Positions 45,303-57,974 of a stretch of 64,000 bases of DNA are shown here, one piece after another; within the stretch, counting starts at the first letter, position 1; every line of letters starts with the position of its first letter. The DNA lies in NCBI RefSeq assembly GCF_964204645.1, contig NC_134029.1, positions 3,667,001-3,731,000 of the forward strand, in the 5' to 3' direction. The position numbers were made by a program, and so were the translations under genes. The stretch is from Tubulanus polymorphus (Eukaryota > Nemertea > Palaeonemertea > Tubulaniformes > Tubulanidae). Under the pieces are notes generated by a model. That model was not told the origin of the DNA and did not search any database. It saw only the letters and a program-made list of their open reading frames with translations.

Positions 45303-48300
45303 GGTTTGCGTTGGACTTAATCGCCCATTGTTTTGAGACCAGTTTCATGCACCCAATTGCGTCACGTTGTTTGTCAACCTTCGCTAACTTATTGCGCAGA
45401 CTGCTATTAACATCTTTGAACGATTTTTTGCATCGAAACGTCTGAGATTGTCTAATTCGAGTACTGTTACACAGCACCACGCGTCCATTTTTAATTGTTT
45501 GAAATTCTAGACGAGATTAATTTCATAGCCGTAGAACTGGTTCCGTGTTGAATGACTTATCTTTCTACTATTCGAATTTGATTTTCCCAACCGGTGGTTT
45601 TAGAATTCAAATCATGTACAGAAACAATAGCTCGGCTGCGTGCTCAAATCTCGATTCATTCAGACAACTGAAGTCTATCCTATCCTCAAACCAAATACGA
45701 GATTAAATCGTATAATTAAATGAATAAACTCTGGGAATTCCTTTCAAAAAGAGCCTTCGGCAGGAACTATGATCCATCATGATTATTTTCCACAGTCGGC
45801 TTATCATCGGGTGAAAAGCACGTCTAAAGAGAATGCATGCATAATGGGCGTTGAGATAAACCGTATTGAAATGTATAAATCTAATAATATTCATCGATAC
45901 GAAATTCAAATTCGAAATGTAAAAAGTAAATCGGGGTAGGGTTCTTTTCTGATATTGAAATTTGAACATCATTATATTATACAAACTTGTAAATTGATCG
46001 CCGATATTTCAATTATGATCTCATTATATTTTCATACGGAGACGTGTGTCATGCGATCAGCGCGGATATTCTGAAATAGGATATAAGCATATATACACCA
46101 TCCGCTTACGTCGAGCACTTCATGAAAAATAAATGAGAATATGACGGTTCAGTTTTCCTAGTCGTTGCCGACAAGGAAACAATGAAAAAAAATTCCTGAA
46201 CTTTTGAAACAAAAATTAAGCGAGCTTTTTACACGGACGTCACAAATATATATCATATCGCCCACCAAAAATGGCTGTTTTTTAACTTCTGTTAGTCGCC
46301 GTTGACGGACCATTGAGGAACTGAGACACCATGTGCATTAGAAAAAAATAAGATGACGAATCTTTCTTTTCTCATCTCTACTTGGAAATCGCCGTAGACT
46401 AGCTAAAAATAGATAATCGAATATGCTTAAGTAAGGGGTATAATACCACCTTCTCCTTCTGAAAGAGTGATTGTATTTACTGGTAATCTGTAACGTTGAG
46501 CGGATCAACAATTTAACACAGGAAAACAAATGGCCAATGTCATAGACATAGATTATGGATTATGAATACATTTCAAAATTTTTCCACGAGAAACTTTGCA
46601 TAATGAAATTGTTCACAATCCGCCTTGAACCGCGCAGTTAGTAACGTTTCGAATTTGTACCCGCGAGACAAACACGGTAGAAGAAACGGAATATAATTTC
46701 TTCTCTACGTCGAGATAATTCTACAAGACGACTGAGTGTTTCAATATATATGTATGGAAAAAGAAGTACTGTTTACGATGTTTTAAGGCAATTCACGCTT
46801 TATGTTCTGATCATTTGTCACTAGCGCTTTAAGCGCTGCCACTAAGAATTAGAAAGACAGCTGATCGGCTTATTAAGTATATTTCGCATGCACGAATAAG
46901 TAATTTCTTTCCAGCTTTGAAATACATTTATTGCAGCTGCAAAAATTGAATCGATCTAATAGATCGACGAAGCACAATCAACATTTCGGAATAATTCGTG
47001 CACGCGTGTTCTAATGGAATGAAACCAGGTGCTATTCATCCTAGAATCAGGGAACTCCCTAAACGTCTTATAGACAACCACTCTACAGCATTGATACTCG
47101 ACTTTCTTTTAGTTCGGACAAAATGCGGTGCCGATCCTGTTTTCAAATATTCGCCATTTAATCTCAGACTATTCAAATTGATAGCCATTCTCAACTGGCA
47201 GGAATCGATCAAATATCTCAAGCCGTAGATGTATATCAACGAATTCCGATCTATAACACAAACTGAAAATATCTGCTTATATTTTATGTGACAGTTTTTG
47301 AGCCGACCGTTCGTTTCGTCCGTTCCATTCTAGTAATCTCCCAACACCATCAGGGACATTGATCATTTCTGTTGATTGGGGGATTTTCGGTAAAATCTCG
47401 TGCCCTTTTTATCCCTCTCGAATCGACGCATAGGAAGCATTCTATCCGGGCGCTCCGGGACCACAAATCAAGGAATAGAAAAATTTCATGTTTTGTCCGA
47501 CATTTCAAATTCGGCTAGGATTTTCATATCGGGAGGCTGGGGCTGGTCGCGACGTCATCAATTCTTATCATCTCTGTAAAGCTTGGTGCGCACTAAAGCT
47601 ATCAGCTGAACCAACAACCTCGTGAGGATTTTACCTCAACTGATAGCTGTAACGTGCACAAGGATTCTATCACTTTTTACTTTGAAAATTCTAGGTTTCC
47701 GATCAGCATATAAGCCCCTGCTCGATTGATCATTAGACGCAGTGCACTCGTGATTTTTCAAGTCATTAAATCCAATTACGGTCCATTCGTCGGCTTCAAA
47801 CTGAAAATAGTTCGATGAAACGAAACGTTAAAACTACACTTCTCCCAGTTGTCGATGATAATTTCACGTCTTTTTATCTCGCGTAGAAAAAACAGGCGTT
47901 GCGTAACATCAAGGCGTTTAAATTAATTAAGTCTTTCATTTTTCAATTGAATTTATCGATTTAATGGTTCCACGTTGTGTGATTTAGTCACTACTTTCTC
48001 TTCGAGTACAGCTGCGTGTAACTGGGTCTATGAATCTAAGAGCAGAAGAACTACGTCTATTTAGAACAAATGGGCCATGATATTTTAGCATGCCAACGCC
48101 TATCGAGAATAACGAACGATGTCGACAAATAAAATAAAAGAAAAAAAATGATTTATTTTGCCACCGAATTTTTCTGTTAGATGGATACTGAAAAGCAAAC
48201 GTTAGATACAAATGAAATTCACAGCCCAGCGGATTTCAGATAGTTGGTTCCATTATCAGTGATTTCCCAAAGCTCACACAGAAAACTCATATTACATGAA

Positions 48301-48683
48301 GTAGTACGCATCAAAAACTCGTCGTAAATTCGTTAACGGCAAAAAAATTCATGCAGATATTTCCACTTGCGAGAAACATCTCTTGAATGCTTTTTCATTC
48401 TTATTCAAACATGTCTTCAACTTAAAGCCCTCCACTAGTATTATCTATAGACGTTAATCTAATTCAACAAGAACATTCTAATCCGTTTTTCCAAAATGTA
48501 AGGAAAGGGCAGCATACAATATTGTTTCTCCCTAAAGACGAACGTTTCACATCGTCCAAACTTCTACGATTTTCTATGGTATTTCATACGTTAGTCTTGA
48601 CAAGGTAGTCTTGTCTATTGATGTTGTCAAAAATTAATCAGATTCGTTTTATTGGTCTCGGTAGTTGTATTGTCCAAGGAACT
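45303..48683. other. gene-poor stretch
   Basis: No gene recognised. It includes a small foldback (47585-47660, listed separately) and a CATATAAGCC segment (TATAAG at 47709-47714) that could be a promoter. Confidence 0.35.
47585..47660. mobile_element. small foldback element
   Basis: The left arm 47585-47610 contains AGCTATCAGCTGAA. The right arm 47636-47660 read in reverse has AGCTATCAGTTGA preceded by GTGCACGTTAC, against GTGCGCACTAA on the left. The loop is about 25 bases. Non-coding. Confidence 0.5.
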
Positions 48684-49859
48684 TCAATTGAGATGGTTTA
48701 CTCCGAAATGTGCGTTTTTACAGATTTCCTGCGCGTCCTGGTTGTTGTTGAATATCACCAAATGTTGAACGGATTCGATTCCGTGTATGAAAAAGATACG
48801 TATTTGATGACACGCGTCTTCTTTACGGTGGCTTAAAGCTTTTACATTCGTCAAATGAAACCTTTCGTTATGTAACGGCGTCACGGAGATCTTCTCGGCC
48901 AGTATTCCGATATACGCGTCTTCCATCGCTATAGGCGTCACCGACTTGAATAGTGGAACCATTCTCGTTATGACGTCACCGCTGAACAGGTAAGCCGGAC
49001 CCTGAATTATATCCGGAAAATATTTCGGGCGATAATCATTTCGAGATACGTAGAGCGGGTGAGTTTTATCGCGAATCGGTTGATCTTTGCGGAGAATTCT
49101 ACCCACGTATAGATCACGCGCTATTGGAAATTTCTTCGATGCCCAGGCGGTCAACAGGGGTATATTCACATACGTATTATCAGCAACTTTGAGAACATAT
49201 TTCGGTGGACATTGCGTCATTTTCTCAGCTAGCCACTTCATTCCCATCATCAACTTTCTCGTGTCTTCGTATTTCGATTCGAAGAAGTCGCCCTGAATGA
49301 CGTCGTTGTTTTCTGCGTGCTCTTTAATGACGACGTCATCGTAATTGTCGCCGGACGAGGCCATTATGAAAATGGTTTTCCATTTGAAAACAGGTTTAAT
49401 CGGTGATTTGGCGAAATTCGATGGAAGTCCCCAGGTCATCCGGATTCCGTTCCGAAAGTTCGCAGATTTTGGTTCAGTTCGAACCAGCACGATCATATCC
49501 ACTGGTTCAACACAAGTTACATTCGGAGAAAGTATGTATTTCACTGGGAAATCCTTAACATTCGGTTTTTCGATGTGTTCCATGTAAGCTTTCCCATCCA
49601 AAACTTCATGATCGAAGAGCGGTATCGCCGGCAGTTCATCAACGGCCTCTTTAGCTTTCTTTTGGAAGAGTTCTAATTTTTTCTCGTATGCATTCTTGGA
49701 CCTGTCGACCGGGTCTGGACCAGCTTCCAGCTTGCGCTTGGCTCCCATATCGTACAAGCGATATAAAATAATAAACGTCACGACGCACAGAATAAACCAA
49801 CCGAGTGGAGTCGGTGATACGCCTTTTCGTCCGTGATTCTGATTGAACAGTTTACTCAT
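48684..49859 (-). CDS. beta-1,3-galactosyltransferase-family (GT31) protein with altered DXD
   Basis: A single-exon frame of 391 residues from the ATG at 49859; the TTG 30 bases upstream is in frame but is not a normal start. It is a type II membrane protein: a short basic cytoplasmic N-terminus, one helix at about residues 19-35 (LGWFILCVVTFIILY), a charged stem, then the GT31 domain. Family blocks are clear: RNGIRMTWG, the DFFESKYEDTRKLMMGMKW region (family pattern DFxDxYxNLTxKTxxGxxW), and EDAYIG near the C-terminus. The metal-binding motif, normally K-x-DDD-x-(F/Y)VN, reads KVADNTYVN, so two of the three aspartates are changed. The family transfers galactose or N-acetylglucosamine from UDP-sugar in the Golgi. 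This member may have altered or lost activity. Lack of introns is common in this family. Confidence 0.9.
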   Translation of the reverse strand: MSKLFNQNHGRKGVSPTPLGWFILCVVTFIILYRLYDMGAKRKLEAGPDPVDRSKNAYEKKLELFQKKAKEAVDELPAIPLFDHEVLDGKAYMEHIEKPNVKDFPVKYILSPNVTCVEPVDMIVLVRTEPKSANFRNGIRMTWGLPSNFAKSPIKPVFKWKTIFIMASSGDNYDDVVIKEHAENNDVIQGDFFESKYEDTRKLMMGMKWLAEKMTQCPPKYVLKVADNTYVNIPLLTAWASKKFPIARDLYVGRILRKDQPIRDKTHPLYVSRNDYRPKYFPDIIQGPAYLFSGDVITRMVPLFKSVTPIAMEDAYIGILAEKISVTPLHNERFHLTNVKALSHRKEDACHQIRIFFIHGIESVQHLVIFNNNQDAQEICKNAHFGVNHLN

Positions 49860-52800
49860 TTTACTTTTTCTTGTAGAAACTACACGCAAACAAACCTCGA
49901 GAATTTGAGAGCGTTACGTAAATTTCCACGAGGATCAAACGAGTAAATCGATCTAAGCCGTTTCCCTGTTTTAGCGGATTAAAACGTTCACAAACTTCGC
50001 GCGTCTAATTCATCAGTTTTAATCCGATCATCCCCGAAACTGTGTTGATGTTTTACTTGTTTTTACGCTAGTTCTTTGTGGGGTAGAGTGTAACTGCGTC
50101 ATCCGTGTGAAAACGAGTGTATTTCGTAGTCAATTAATCTACGATCAATTTGTACAGACGTGGAACGTATATACGCAGCAAGAACATATGGCATTCTATT
50201 GACCGGACTTTAGTAAATCAAAGCTCAGGTATCATATTTTCGATTTTCTAAATGCCAGCTGTTCCCTAACCATGCCTAACTGTGCTACTGCTAAATAATA
50301 ATAACGTACGTGTATTTAACATCATTTACTGCATAATATCGCGTGACGAAGAGAATAGAATAGTTACTTCTTCAAAGAGAATCCATGATATAGAATCAAT
50401 CATATTTATGGTTGCGAATTTGGTATACTGTATACACACTAAAAAGTTAACGGTATCAAGCGTTCAAAAAGTGTTCAGAAGAGGAAAGTCCAGAGCGCCG
50501 CCAGTTCCCTCAGTTCGCTCTGGGCTTGAGGATAACGTTGAATTACATTTCTCTCTACAAATGGAGATAATCTTCCCGTCAGAATGCGTTTCGTTAATTA
50601 CTTTTAAAGCTTCTTTATCGAGAACAGCAATAGGGAATAAGTCTGGAAACAAATTAGATGCAGTCATATATCTCTCATGCATTCAGTTCCGACGACGAAG
50701 TAGGTGTTGTGTATAAAGATCAGTTTTAAAATCTGAATCAAAAGGTTAAAAATCCCTTCTGGGAAATATATCTGGCGTAAAATGTTTTTAGCTACTCAAA
50801 TGATGATCACAGCGACCGATATCGTGAAAGCTAACAACCGAGATGTTAAAAACGCCGCAAGTCGGATGTCAGATCCAAAGCGAATTCCAATCATGATACT
50901 TTCACTGTTGTTCGCCTGGGACGTTTTTTCGCGCTAAATAATCTGTTCTAGCCCCCAGCTACAGTTCAAACTTTCATTATCTACGCATAGGCAACTGGGC
51001 TGATCTTACAGTAACTGAAAGGTCTTACAGGGAATTCTAATATCTTTATTTGGATTAATCTTCTTAAGAAACCCGGCTTCTTTTCCTTTGATAGAGGTCG
51101 GGTAAAGATAATTGGCCGGCCGATATAGACGATGGTTACTGGTTAACGTCAAACCAATATAGAAACAAACTGCGATCTATCCAAGCGCACTGCTAACTCT
51201 GTCAAAGACTTTGTTTAAACAGGAGACGTTTACTATTCAAATACAGATAAAAATAATGTTATGATCAAGTTGCGTGGCTCAATGCACACGACGCAGGGAA
51301 ACACAAAAACAGGAGATGGCAACATGTTTTCGTTCCCCTGTGTCGTGTGTGCGTTTATGAGAAACGAGACACATAGTTTCGGGAACAATGTTTCAAAGAT
51401 CAAACATTTTCCGAGTTTACCTGCTTCCCCGTGCCATAGGCTTTGAGAGCAACAAAACGGGATGATCAGAAGTACGTCGTTCTTCATCACACAGACTTTG
51501 AATTTTTTTTTTCCTAAGTTTGAAATGATCTTCGGATGTCTATAAATCGAAATTAAGTAAATACCCTGAACAAATCAAAGCCAAAGTCAGTATGAACGAC
51601 GAGGTGTTTTTGATCATCATCGTTGAAGACTATCGGAGTTACTTCCGAAGTGTCAAAACAGAATATCAAAAGAAGATTCTAGGAAAAACGTGACGGACAA
51701 ATTCTTCGCCGAATTGGCGATGATAACACTAATTTGGTGACTTATTCGTGACCTTTGTCCATGATTGAGGCTCTCGCAGTAAGAAAGAAACCATACAATG
51801 GCGGGGATAAGAATCGTCGTGGGAATATATTGACGTCTGTTTTATTCACCACATAGTCACAATAAATTCGTACGCATCCATCATCGATTCTTCATCGAGA
51901 GTAAAAGAACTGTTTTGTGTTTATTCATTTTTTCTGCATCTGTCGGGGGTGAATTTTGGTGATTCATGTCGCCTTACATAACTTCGCATCGGTTCCCGCG
52001 GGACGAAACCTTATTGGGAAAATCTATTACGACCAAAACACAGAAACCATGGATAGGGTATTCGTTGTATATACCATGTCGTATTAACGTAGGGTTTGTA
52101 TGAAATTAATCAACTATTTATCAAGTTGAAAAAATCATTGCATTGGTTAGTTTTGCAAAATTATTCTCGTGAAATACCTCATATTTATACCACTGATGTT
52201 TCGGTTGAGCTCACAAAAAATGTTGCCAGTACAATTCCGTTGTGGCGATGCTTTAGTAATTCATCAGTATTCGATGTCAATACATGTGCTCGTGAAGCAC
52301 TTCTGGGAGGGGAATATTACCATCATTCGGCAAGGACATAACTTTCTATATAGCCCTACCCACGATAGCAATTGTCCCGGTACATGACTATTCCGATCGA
52401 ACTTACCGCGATGGCAAGAAATACGATATTCTGCATGAAAGGGCCGGAAGAGATGTGCGCTTTACGACCGCTGTTGAGTATGATGAGGTAGCGCTATTTC
52501 TTCGGGTATATAACGGTCCTGTCATAAAACAACCGGCGTTCACCGCGCCGATTCTTTTGTAAATTGTATGGAATTAGCCTGATCGAGACGCAGAATGCCT
52601 GTTTTATTATAAAAATCTGGCTGCGGGCGCATTGATAATAACGAGCACAAGTTACCGGTGAGGAAAATTACGCTAATGGGGGACTCGACAGTGGAACTGT
52701 GCATCGTTTCACCGCTGGATAAAACAATATGTCCTCGGATATTGTTCTCGGTAAAAACTAAATTACCGAGCGCTCTGATAGTTATTAATTGGTGTCGTAA

Positions 52801-53471
52801 CTTGTACTGACAGCTTGTCATCTCTTAACACCGACTTTGATGCGCTGCACATACGGGAAATAACATCCTTCGGGCAAAGATCGCTCGATTTTCCGCACAA
52901 GTCGTGTTGTCCGTTCGGTCTTCTTGTAAAAATGGTCGAGTAATCGAGACGTCATGTCATGATTTCTTGTCGTCAGTTTTGTCCCCTCTCACCACAACTT
53001 AATCACGTGTTCAATAAAGGTACTAATGCTCAGCAACTTGTCGTAGTTATATATCACTCATGACGGGGATCAAGTTCACAGGCGGCATCTTAGTCTTCGC
53101 GGTGCCATTTGGTGCGCGGTCATTTGACAAAAAACGGATGGATTCCGGGTAAATTGCGTCGTCGGAACTTGATATTCAGAGCATGGGACATTAATTAATG
53201 TCTACAAAGCCACAACTGCGGTGGTCATGTAAATCCATACCGCCTATTTTCTTTCGTGACTTTTGAATAAAAAACTTGTCAATCAGTTCTGAAACTTTAC
53301 CCGGTATTGTAAATTGCTTTCGATGAATTTTGATAGGTTTTAGAAAAAAACAGCAATTTCGCGATTTCAGCAATAACGCGACGCGTAATCGTAAACTGAT
53401 TGAGATTCTAATGACTTTTTTCGTACCCCCAACGTCGAGAATGGGTTAATTAAGTTCTTCTCTCATTTCAG
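49860..53471. other. intergenic between GT31 gene and GPCR
   Basis: No convincing gene. It contains repeat family 2 copy b (51268-51441). The opposed frames at 50282-50716 start without ATG on the plus strand and match no family I recognise. The sequence before 53472 ends with a pyrimidine tract and AG, the acceptor of the GPCR exon. Confidence 0.4.
51268..51441 (-). mobile_element. interspersed repeat, family 2 copy b
   Basis: Inverted relative to the copy at 45113-45302. It has CACACGACGCAGGG near the left and CCCCTGTGTCGTGTG internally, then GAAACGAGACACATAG and GGGAACAATGTTTC. A third fragment sits at about 16566-16611 in OATP 2 intron 8 (CCCCTGCGTCGTGTGCG). Confidence 0.65.
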
Positions 53472-54693
53472 GTCGAACTCGCTGATTCACAGGGACGAAC
53501 ATTTCGTCAAACAGATTCAGGAATCGCGATTTGTGACGGTATTCGCGAATCAGACTTCACACCAGGCAATCAACTCCACAATGGCGTCGATACTCGACAT
53601 AATCTCGCCGGACCCGATTAAACCGACTTCGTGGAACAGCAGCCAAACCGACGGTAACTATTCATCTCGGAATATGATGGCGTTTCAAGTAGGTGTCGAG
53701 AGGATTATCGTGCCGGTTATTTTCTCTCTAGTGATTGTTTTCGGTAGTATCGGGAATATGTTGGTCATTTTCGTCGTGATCAGGAATAAAAACCACCAGC
53801 GTAACACGACGAACATGTTCATTCTGAACCTATCAGTGGCTGACTTGACGTTTTTGGTATTTTGCGTTCCATTTCATACGGCCGTGTACGCGTTACCGCA
53901 ATGGCCTTTCGGTCAGTTCATGTGTAAATTTGTGCATCTGGTTCAATATTCGAGTATGATCACGAGTGTTTTTACACTAGTCGCCATGTCTACCGACCGT
54001 TACCTGGCCGTGGCGCATCCCCTATTAACGAAACACATTCGTACTCCGAGAAAAGCCTTCATAACTATCGTCATTATTTGGATCCTTGCGTTGGCAATGG
54101 CTACGCCTTGGCCGATATACTACTACGTGAAAGTCTACACTAACTTCGGCCCGCAACCGTTGTCAATTTGCGCCGATAATTGGGGATCTTTAAAACGGCG
54201 ACAAATATATTTTCTGTTTTTGTTTTTATTCGCGTACGCCATACCACTGGTAACTATCACCATTTTCACGACGTTGATGGTTAAACAACTGTGGTCTATC
54301 GAGCACCCGGAGCCAAACTACCGCGGCCATCTGAAAACGAAGCGTAGAGTTACTTTAATGGTTATTATTATGGTGATAGCATTCCTCGTTTGTTGGTTTC
54401 CTTATCATCTAACTTGGATGTGGCTGAGTTTCTTCCGAAATTCATGGGATCGGTCAAAGAAGTTCTACTCGCTGCAGGTGTTCTCGCACGTTTTGTCGTA
54501 CGCAAATAGCAGCATGAACCCGATCATTTATGCCTTTTTATCGGTGAATTTTCGCCGCGGATTCCGGCGGGCCTGTCGCCACGGCAGCGACCAGGTTCGC
54601 TCTAATAAGTACAGCGTCACAAATACAGACAACACGGCTCTCGTCAATCTGCAGCACAATAATCATCACGATAACCACCATCATCTCAGATGA
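53472..54693 (+). CDS. galanin/allatostatin-A-type neuropeptide GPCR
   Basis: The exon opens after a TTTCAG acceptor at 53471. The first ATG is at 53581, giving 370 residues to the stop at 54691-54693. The upstream part (53472-53580) is most likely 5' untranslated, though it is also open. Seven hydrophobic helices are clear. Landmarks: N-glycosylation sequons at about 19-21 and 26-28, GN in TM1 (N59), LSVADL in TM2 (D88), the disulphide Cys115, DRY at 139-141, CWFPYHL in TM6 and NPIIYA in TM7. TM3 SVFTLVAMSTDRYLAV and the overall pattern resemble galanin and allatostatin-A receptors. These signal through G proteins at the plasma membrane in response to short amidated peptides. The C-tail ends in a His/Asn-rich run. 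The ligand cannot be told from sequence. AATAAA at 55602-55607 or 55625-55630 could end a long 3' UTR. Confidence 0.92.
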
Positions 54694-56390
54694 TAAATCG
54701 TGACGTCAAAAAGACGACATAACCCGTGTACATAGAATGAACAAGCCGTTATGAAGACTAACATCATATATATTCATGTATGATCCGGCTTTCCAACTAT
54801 TTTGCCATAAAGGCTTTATTGGCCGCGCTCAAAATTGCATCTTTATGAATTCGTATTGACGATAGTGAAATTATATGGAAAAATGTTGAAATAGGCACAT
54901 TGGGCCACGCCGCGCCTTAACACGGATATTCTTCTTTAGAAGACCGACAAAATACCATATAATTCCACAATATTTACACATTATAATGTCCTGTAATTGT
55001 CTTCTTAACCAACTGAGTACAAATAGGGTATGTTTGTAACTATTCTGAATCGAAGTCAGAGAAAAGCAGGGGCTTTTAGACCACACCGCTTTGGTTCTTG
55101 TGACACGGTTCTGTCGATGAAAGCGACATGGCCAGAACTATTCTGGCGTTATTCTTACACACAAACGAACTCCTGGGTGGATTTATGTTTTCCCGAGTTA
55201 CACGGGAGTCGTGACATATGGATACGGCCGCCGAGTGTCGAAGCGATTTCCTTTCAACCAAGGACAAGAACCTTCACAACCAGAGAATATCTCCCCTGCG
55301 AATCGATAAAAAGCGGAATTAACTGAATGACATTGTGTTCACTAACTCATCATGGAAAACCCATTACCGAATAGACAGTTTTCAATGTGATCTATCTATC
55401 AGTAAAATTTCGTTCCACAGGCAGGCTTCTCTGTTTACCGGTACTCTTTTTCAACCCAAACTCAAACTCACCCGCTTATATTCTGTTTCTTCTTTTTTCA
55501 ACCAAACAGGGAGAGGATCATACTCATGTTCACTATAATTACTGGTAACGATCTTAGGTAAAAAATCAATATATTCATCGGTATGAATTATATATTATCA
55601 AAATAAATGTATCACAAAACGAATGAATAAAATGTTGTTATATTTCAAAGATGTCCTTTGTTTTTTCTGTGTCGGTCGTTTCTTTGTCATGGGACGAGTA
55701 AATTCACTAATACTGACCTATCTCAGATACATCAGAGATACTTCTGAATAATATCAAATCGCTGATCCGGGCATCGTTTGGCCTACATTAAGGAAGATAG
55801 ATGGTGTACTGCATCGCAAAATCAAAAGCGCTCGGTTGCAAACCGAACTCTGGCAAGTGAGGGTGGTTCAGCGGTCATTACACTATAATCCGAAAGATGG
55901 CGTACACGTCTCCACGTGTAACATTGTCATGAGAGATGCTGAAACATGCTGAACAGAAGCAACAAAACTAATCCAAACCTGGAACACTGAAAGACTAATC
56001 TCGATAATGTTTCCTTAAAAACAACACGAACGAACCAGATAGAAACATCTGTAGTATATTCATATCTTTACAATGAAATTTTCATGTGAAGCCTACAGAA
56101 CAGGCATATCATACAATACATGTGCAATAACGTAAATATTATCCCAAATTCTACAATCAAGTTCAAAATATGGAATTTAAGGTTCGAATCGACAAGAGCA
56201 CAGTCAGTGTACTTTGCAGTTGGAATCAAATCAGAAAAGTTCATCTTTAAATAGAGTCAAACTCGCTTAAGTCGTCACAATTTCAACGACTTATCTGAAG
56301 GACAACACTATGTAAATTGTACTCGATAGCAACGACTTGTGGCGACTTAAATCCAAGTTTGACAGTAGAAAATGTCAATCAATCAAAATT
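54694..56390. other. GPCR 3' flank to PSMA3 3' flank
   Basis: Convergent gene ends. It contains two AATAAA signals on the plus strand (55602-55607, 55625-55630) and a small MITE (56256-56362). No other gene is seen; short frames at 55030-55538 are unremarkable. Confidence 0.45.
56256..56362. mobile_element. MITE-like element, family 3
   Basis: The ends GTCAAACTCGCTTAAGTCG and the reverse of CGACTTAAATCCAAGTTTGAC are imperfect inverted repeats about 20 bases long, enclosing further AAGTCG/CGACTT units. Related sequence (GTTAAGTC, GGATAAGTCGTCAC) occurs in CaMKIV intron 4 at about 62925-62953. Confidence 0.65.
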
Positions 56391-57506
56391 TTACATGTCT
56401 TCATCATCGGAATCATCGGATTCTTCCATCGAAACCTTCGCGTATTTCTCAGCTTCGAGATGTACGTCAGCCGGTACGAGTTGATGTCTACCGTCGGTGT
56501 CGGCTCCGACCCAACTTAATTCCAGTTCGAAATGCTTATCCTTCACTTCGTCGTGAACCGTATAAATAATCTTCGCCGCTTCCTTAATTAGATCTTTCAT
56601 CGACATATCCTTCATCTTGATTTTCTCGATTTCCGTTTTCGCCGCCTGTTTCGCTTTGCCGATCGCGCAGCCCCAATAACCGTGCGACACGCCTGACGGA
56701 TCGATCAGGTATAATTGGGCGCCGTCTGTCTCGTCATAGGAGGCGAGCAGCGTCCCGACTCCGAACGGACGTACCGAGCTGTACAACGTACATGAATGCA
56801 CGTACATCGAAACGCGCTCGACGAGATGCTTCAGAGGAACGGGACCGCCGAAATTCGATCGGTAATTAGCGGCCTCCTCGCGCGCCGATTCCGCTAGATG
56901 GCGTGAATCGGCTAATAGTCCGGCTACAGCCATACCGACGTGTGTATCGATATGAAATATACGTTTATTCGAACCGGCTTCGTACAACTTCGACGTGACT
57001 AATTTCTCAACGGCGAAAACGATACCATCTTTACCTGGAATAAAGAGAACAATCAAATTAGATTCGCTTAAAGAACAAATATAGTTCAGGTGTTTCCTAG
57101 ATAACCAAAACCCTAAGTACCTCAATCAGTACCACTAGTCTCATAATACATCTCGGTTATAGGAGGACCCGATTGTTGATGCCCCAAAACCACTTTATGA
57201 AATCCGAAATTTACCCAGAGAGCCTGCGGCACACCTCTGCTCTGCCTCTGGTCACACCTATGTTTTGTTCAAATCCTACTCAATTTAGTTAAACCTTATA
57301 AGCTCTTCGTTTTACTAGAGGTTACTAAAACACCATTCAATAATCAATTCAATTACAAGTCATTATTATTATTGGTGCTTACCGCGAATAGCGACTGCTG
57401 TGCCGCTGTTTTCAACCGCTTTCTGCGCGTATTCAACCTGAAATACGCGGCCGTCGGGAGAGAATTGAGAGGCAGAAAGATCGTAACCCGCTCCGATTGA
57501 CGACAT
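56391..57506 (-). CDS. PSMA3: 20S proteasome subunit alpha type-3
   Basis: Two coding exons on the minus strand, 57506-57383 and 57034-56391 (phase 1), encode 255 residues, the same length as the human subunit. The N-terminus [20 protein letters not shown] carries the alpha-type signature ([20 protein letters not shown]), which caps the alpha ring and gates the 20S pore. The conserved core follows ([48 protein letters not shown]). The C-terminus is a Ser/Asp-rich acidic tail ([10 protein letters not shown]), a hallmark of alpha-3 and a known CK2 target region in other animals. The subunit is structural and has no catalytic threonine. It is divergent from CaMKIV, sharing a 468-base upstream region. 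Only one intron interrupts the coding region. Confidence 0.97.
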
Positions 57507-57974
57507 GATCGCTTTCTTTCACAGAATTAGTAAAATTAACTCGAATTTTTCGTCAAGTCACGAAATTTATACCGGGTCTAGTTTGGCTAATGTTGACAGT
57601 CGAAAACGGGGTGGCTCCGGAAATATCAACGATGCCGAACATATTTTGGCGATCTTTCGACTTATCATTTTCATTCATCTTCTTTTTACCCTCCGACTTA
57701 TGTTTTGAGGGCATTTCTATTCACCGCTTATGGAAATTAAGCAAACATATGATGGATAGGTTTACGACGCAGCGATATCAATAAATGATAATTTGAATTC
57801 GTACCGAGAACACAGAGAGGACTGAGCAACATGTTACACACGGTCACAGCGACACCTAACGCCAATATAATGAACTATTTGACAGCTCCAGTACTACTGT
57901 GATTAATTGTCGCTAGGCACAGTGTAAACTGTGACTATCGTGCTGGAAATACTCTCACTCGGATACAAATTACA
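57507..57974. promoter_or_regulatory. shared upstream region of PSMA3 and CaMKIV
   Basis: 468 bases separate the divergent start codons, so a bidirectional promoter is likely. No TATA box is evident on either side. Confidence 0.5.

Noticed and set aside
45092-45445. 117-codon plus-strand frame
   Set aside because: Much of it lies inside an interspersed repeat that recurs at 51268-51441.
50282-50716. 144-codon plus-strand frame and its 72-codon antisense frame
   Set aside because: It begins with GTG, has no splice context, and shows no known domain.
56160-56180. GGTTCGAATC resembling a tRNA B box
   Set aside because: No A box at the right distance and no acceptor stem.
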